A stretch of 64,000 nucleotides of DNA, taken from Streptomyces sp. RKAG293 (lineage in GTDB: Bacteria; Actinomycetota; Actinomycetes; Streptomycetales; Streptomycetaceae). Within the stretch, counting starts at the first letter, position 1. Every line of letters begins with the position of its first letter. A program made the translations under genes and the position numbers. This document shows, piece after piece, positions 60,001 through 64,000 of the stretch. A model generated the notes under the pieces. It was not told where the DNA came from and made no database searches. It saw only the letters and a program-made list of their open reading frames with translations. The DNA is taken from NCBI RefSeq assembly GCF_023701745.1, contig NZ_JAJOZB010000001.1:3044501-3108500 (forward strand), in the 5' to 3' direction.

Positions 60001-63000
60001 CTCCAAGGACAACGATGACCCGTATCCACGTCTACGCCCGCCGCGCCGCACTTCTGTTCGCCGGGATTCCGGTGCTGCTGTCCCTGGCCGCACCCACCGC
60101 GTCAGCGCACCCGCTGGGGAACTTCACCGTCAACCGGTACGACGGTCTGACGCTCCACTCCGACCGGGTCGATGACCTGGTAGTGGTGGACACCGCCGAA
60201 ATCCCCACCCTCCAGGCCATGCCCGGCCTGGACACCGATCACGACGGCCGACTCAGCGCCGCCGAAGCCGCCACCCACGCCCGCACCACCTGCTCCACGA
60301 TCGCCCGCGCGATCCGTGCGACCGCCCAACCCCAAGGGACCGGGTCCTCACGCGCCGTCTCGTTGCACTTCCAGGCCATGACGACCGACTACCGGCTCGT
60401 ACGCGGCCAGGCCGGTCTCGACACCGGCCGGCTCGAGTGCCGGTTGACCGCGCCCGCGGACCTGGGCGCCACCGGAACCCTCGAACTCACCACCGGAGTC
60501 GATCCGTCCCACATCGGCTGGCACGAGATCACCGCCCAGAGCGACGGGACGCGGATCGGCTCCTCGGATGTCCCCGCCACCTCCATCTCCAACGAGCTGC
60601 GGAAGTACCCCGCCGACCTGCTGTCCAACCCGCCCGACGCCCGCCACACCCGCGTCACCCTCGGTAACGGCCCGGGGGCCGTCGCGGGGAACGCGCCGGG
60701 TTCGGGACTGCTGGGCGGCTGGTACGCGGCTCTGGACGCACGGTTGGGGTCCCTCACGGACCGGGACCGGCTCACCCTTCCCATCGGACTGCTCGCCGTG
60801 CTGCTGGCCCTGGTCCTGGGCGCCGGGCACGCCGCGCTGCCCGGACACGGCAAGACCATCATGGCCGCCTACCTCGCGGGCCGACAGGGCCGACCGCGCG
60901 ACGCGGTCACCGTCGCCACGACCGTCACTCTCACCCACACCGCGTCCGTCCTGATCCTGGGCACCGCGCTGAGCGTGTCCTCCGCCCTCGTCGGCGAACA
61001 GGCACTCGCCTGGCTCGGCACCATCAGCGGCCTCGTCATCATCGCCGCCGGAATCTGGCTCCTGCCCGCCGCCCTGCGCACCGCACGCACCCGGTCGGGG
61101 GCCCGGTCCACAGACCAGGCCCCCGCACACGACGGCCACACCCACGACAACCACGAGCACGGCCACGATCATCCGCACAGCCATGACGTGGCGGTCGCCG
61201 CCGTCGCCGAGCCCCTCGGAGCCGGCGAACTCGTCACGGCTTCTGTCGGAAACCCGGCCGTCGCCGCAGCCGGCACGACGACAGAGGCAGCGCTCGCCAC
61301 GGGACCCGAGTCACACCACGACCATGCGGCGCCGAACGCTGTCGCTCACCAGCACCAAGAGCAGCGCCACCACAGCCACAGTGGCCACGGTCACCCACAC
61401 GGCCACAGCCACGGGCTGTTCGGCCACCATCATCACGATGGGTCGACCGGCCGTAAGAAGGGCGGCCTCATCGGGATCGGCATCGCAGGCGGGCTCGTCC
61501 CCAGCCCCTCCGCCCTGATCGTCCTGCTGGGCTCCATCGCCCTGGGCAGAACCGCCTTCGGCGTCGCCCTCGTCCTCTGCTACGGCCTGGGCATGGCCGC
61601 CACCCTGGCCGCCGCCGGACTGCTCCTGCTCAAACTGCGTGACCGAATCCCGGCCCTGAACGGCGGACGTGCCGGCCGACTCGCGACGTGGGGCGCACGC
61701 ATCACCCCGCTGGGCACCGCACTACTCATCCTGGCCGTCGGGATGGGCACCGCACTGCGGGCCATGCCGCTGTGACCCGTCACCGAGGCCTCGCCATCAC
61801 TCCGGAAAACAGGAAGACCACCATGGCATCACGTGCTCGCACCCGCTGGACCGCCCTGTTCGTGCTCGGCGCGCTCGCGCTCACCGCCTGCGGCTCCTCC
61901 GCGGCGCGCACCGGCGCACTCGACACCACCTCCGACAGCAAGAAACCCACCTGCCGAACCCACCAGAGCGTGCTGCCCAGCCAGGACTACACAGGGGGAA
62001 GCGACGCGAAGACCCTGGCCGTCCTGGCGATGATGAAGTACTACACCGCCAAGGGAACGCTGCCCTTCTGCGACACCAAGCCCGCCACCGCACAGGACGC
62101 CGCATGGGCCAAGCTCTACACCAACCTCACCAAGCCCTGACGGCACGGTCGCCCAGGAGGGCCTTAACCCCGGGACCTGTCTCCTGGCCTCCGCTGTGCT
62201 GGGTCGGTCGCGCGCGGTCACGGCGTGGTGAAGGTGTAGCCGGCGTCCAACAGGCGTGGGATGTAGTCGTGGAGAGCGGCAAGGGTCTGGGCCCGGTTTC
62301 CGCCGCCATCGTGATTGAGGATGATGGCCCCCGGCTTGACCGTGCTCAACACGGCCGAGGCAATGTAATTCTGGCCGGGGCATCGCCAGTCCTGAGGATC
62401 CACGCTCCACGCCAGGGGGCTCATCCCCAGCTGGAAACACACATCCGGTGCCTTGGGCGAGAAGTCGCCACCGGGAGCACGGAACCAACGAGTACGGCAT
62501 CCGCCGGTGGCCCACTCGACGACGTCGCTGGTGCGCTCCAGTTCGTCGCGGACGCCCCCGGACGACAGACGGCGCAGGTCAGGGTGTGACCAGGTGTGGT
62601 TGGCGATCTGATGCCCGGCTTCATAGATCCGTGCGAGGACACTCGGGTTGTCAGCGGTGTTCTGACCCACCACCACGAACGTGGCACGGATGTCGTAGTG
62701 GGCCAGAATCGCCAGGATCCTCGGGGTGTACTCCGTGTTCGGCCCATCGTCGAACGTCAGCGCGATGGCCGTGCGATCCGGGTTCGACAGTTCGTACAAC
62801 GGTGACGTACGTAGAGCGGGTTCAGCCGGCTCAGCGGGAACGGGCACCGCAGCGGGGGGTGCCGCCGCGGCCGCTGGTGGAAATGGCACGGCGTTTGTGG
62901 TCGGTGTGATGGGCGTCCGGCCCGTACGAATTGCGCCGGGTTCTCCCTCGGCCGGTTCGGCGGATCGGGCGCAGCCAGCCATCAGGAGGCCGACGCCGGT

Positions 63001-64000
63001 GGCCAGGATGAAGCGTCGCGGCAACGCCTTCGGGACCGGTTCCATGCCCCGGTCTCTCACACCCCCGCAGGCCCGGAAGGATAACCACACCGGCCCAGAG
63101 CGTGATTCAGCCGGGCAGACCGTTCCAGCGTGCCGGACGCGATGCCATCGAGTACAACCGGCGGCGGAATCGCCCGTCCGCAGGGCCGGGCACCTCCCGG
63201 AACGCGTCAGTGAGCATCCAGTTCGCCGTATCGCACCGGGCTGACGTTTTGCCCCCAATGGGCACGGCGAGAGAAGCGTGCCGTGCCGGAATTCGTGCGG
63301 GACGCGCAGTACTGCGACAACAAGGCCTGGTGCTCGCAAAGCTACTGAAACGGGGGTGGGCCCTGCGCCGAGGCAGGGCCTCCGGTCCCGTTCGGTCCTG
63401 TTCGCCGGGGCAGCCGGCGTCTGGATGCCGCTTGTCCGCGAAACCGTGACGCGAGTTCGTCGCAACCTCTCCTGCTCCATCGCCTCGGATAACATTCCCT
63501 ATTCGATGCAGCAGACCGGATATGACGCCCCGTCGGTCCGGCGCCGCGACCGAGGGGAATCCTCCGCCCGTGACCGACCCCGCCGCGCTGGACCGCACCT
63601 TGCACTACACCGACGACATCACCGGCGGTGACGTCGAGGCAATCGACGCATTCCTCGCGCCGCGGCTGGCCGAGCAGCGCGACGATCACTACGGCACGCC
63701 CGGCTACAAGATGGCCTTCGCCCTGGACAGCCTCGTGCAGGACGCGGCCAACACCGCCCGCTGGCACCTGGACAAACTGGCCAAGGACATCTTCCTCGAC
63801 GCCCGGGACCGCCTGAGCTCTCGGCAGGACCTGCAACGGGCGTGGAACCGGCTGTGGAGCGCGGTCTACCCGTGGAACGCCGACACCGGCTACGACACGG
63901 CGCGCTGGAACCACCTGGACTATCTCGACCCGCAGGACCGGGCCCGCCAGGAGGCAATCGCCGCACAGGCCGAGGCCGAAATGGGCGCCGGGACGTAATT

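Overview
The window looks like a Streptomyces (or close streptomycete) accessory region. It is very GC-rich and coding frames have G/C-biased third positions. It carries family markers typical of the genus: chaplins, LAXTG-type wall anchoring, GAF-ANTAR regulators, Scr1-type XRE regulators, SigB/SigF-type sigma factors with many STAS and HATPase partners, and DUF4331 proteins. No rRNA, tRNA or CRISPR array was seen. Decayed, frameshifted and truncated genes are numerous, which is usual for chromosome arms or a large linear plasmid.

1-14 kb is a cell-surface region. A 5'-truncated plasmid/phage-like protein and a decayed lipoprotein deacetylase are followed by a 2096-residue secreted RHS/YD-repeat protein. 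That protein has a Trp-rich hydrophobic tail and a small membrane protein gene downstream, a possible toxin and immunity pair. Next come a secreted zinc amidase with FG-GAP-like repeats, a lipoprotein polysaccharide deacetylase and an LAETG sortase substrate. 14-20 kb holds an IS remnant, an Scr1-type regulator, a MerR regulator, an unexplained 103-bp direct repeat with 174-bp period, and a frameshifted GAF/ANTAR gene.

20.2-23.5 kb is a cold-shock module: an SCO5918-like protein divergent from cspA, whose leader contains a terminator-shaped hairpin, then a DEAD-box helicase and a small conserved protein. 23.6-27.2 kb holds a GAF-PP2C phosphatase, an anti-sigma-type ATPase and several small proteins, including a 59-residue Cys-rich one.

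27.5-33.2 kb is a metal island: an ArsR repressor, a CDF exporter, a CsoR-like operator, a DUF6153-like protein, a Met/His-rich lipoprotein, an ArsP/DUF318 permease with a His-rich tail, and a methyltransferase. 33.5-37.6 kb mixes remnants (UbiA, chaplin, STAS) with PRC-barrel, TfoX-like, DUF1206 and membrane proteins.

37.7-49.1 kb is a stress-signalling region. It holds three intact STAS antagonists, two HATPase-type anti-sigma proteins, two GAF-ANTAR regulators in one operon with a STAS gene, a SigB/SigF-family sigma factor and small hydrophilic proteins. It also contains several broken copies of the same families, including a short inverted mosaic near 48.8-49.1 kb. This resembles the partner-switching network of streptomycete general stress response, repeatedly duplicated and recombined. 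An intact chaplin with an unusual hydrophilic tail lies at 49.35 kb.

51.5-62.1 kb is the most striking part. Two paralogous modules each have a secreted DUF4331 protein and an exported TPR protein. The first adds a class F sortase in a tightly overlapping operon (GTGA, TTGA). The second continues with an ATGA overlap into a His-rich NicO/RcnA-like Ni/Co exporter and a small lipoprotein. A NiCoT-family Ni/Co permease gene sits between them on the opposite strand. This is the best candidate for an undescribed extracytoplasmic nickel/cobalt-linked system. The window ends with a lipoprotein NodB-type deacetylase and a conserved hypothetical gene.
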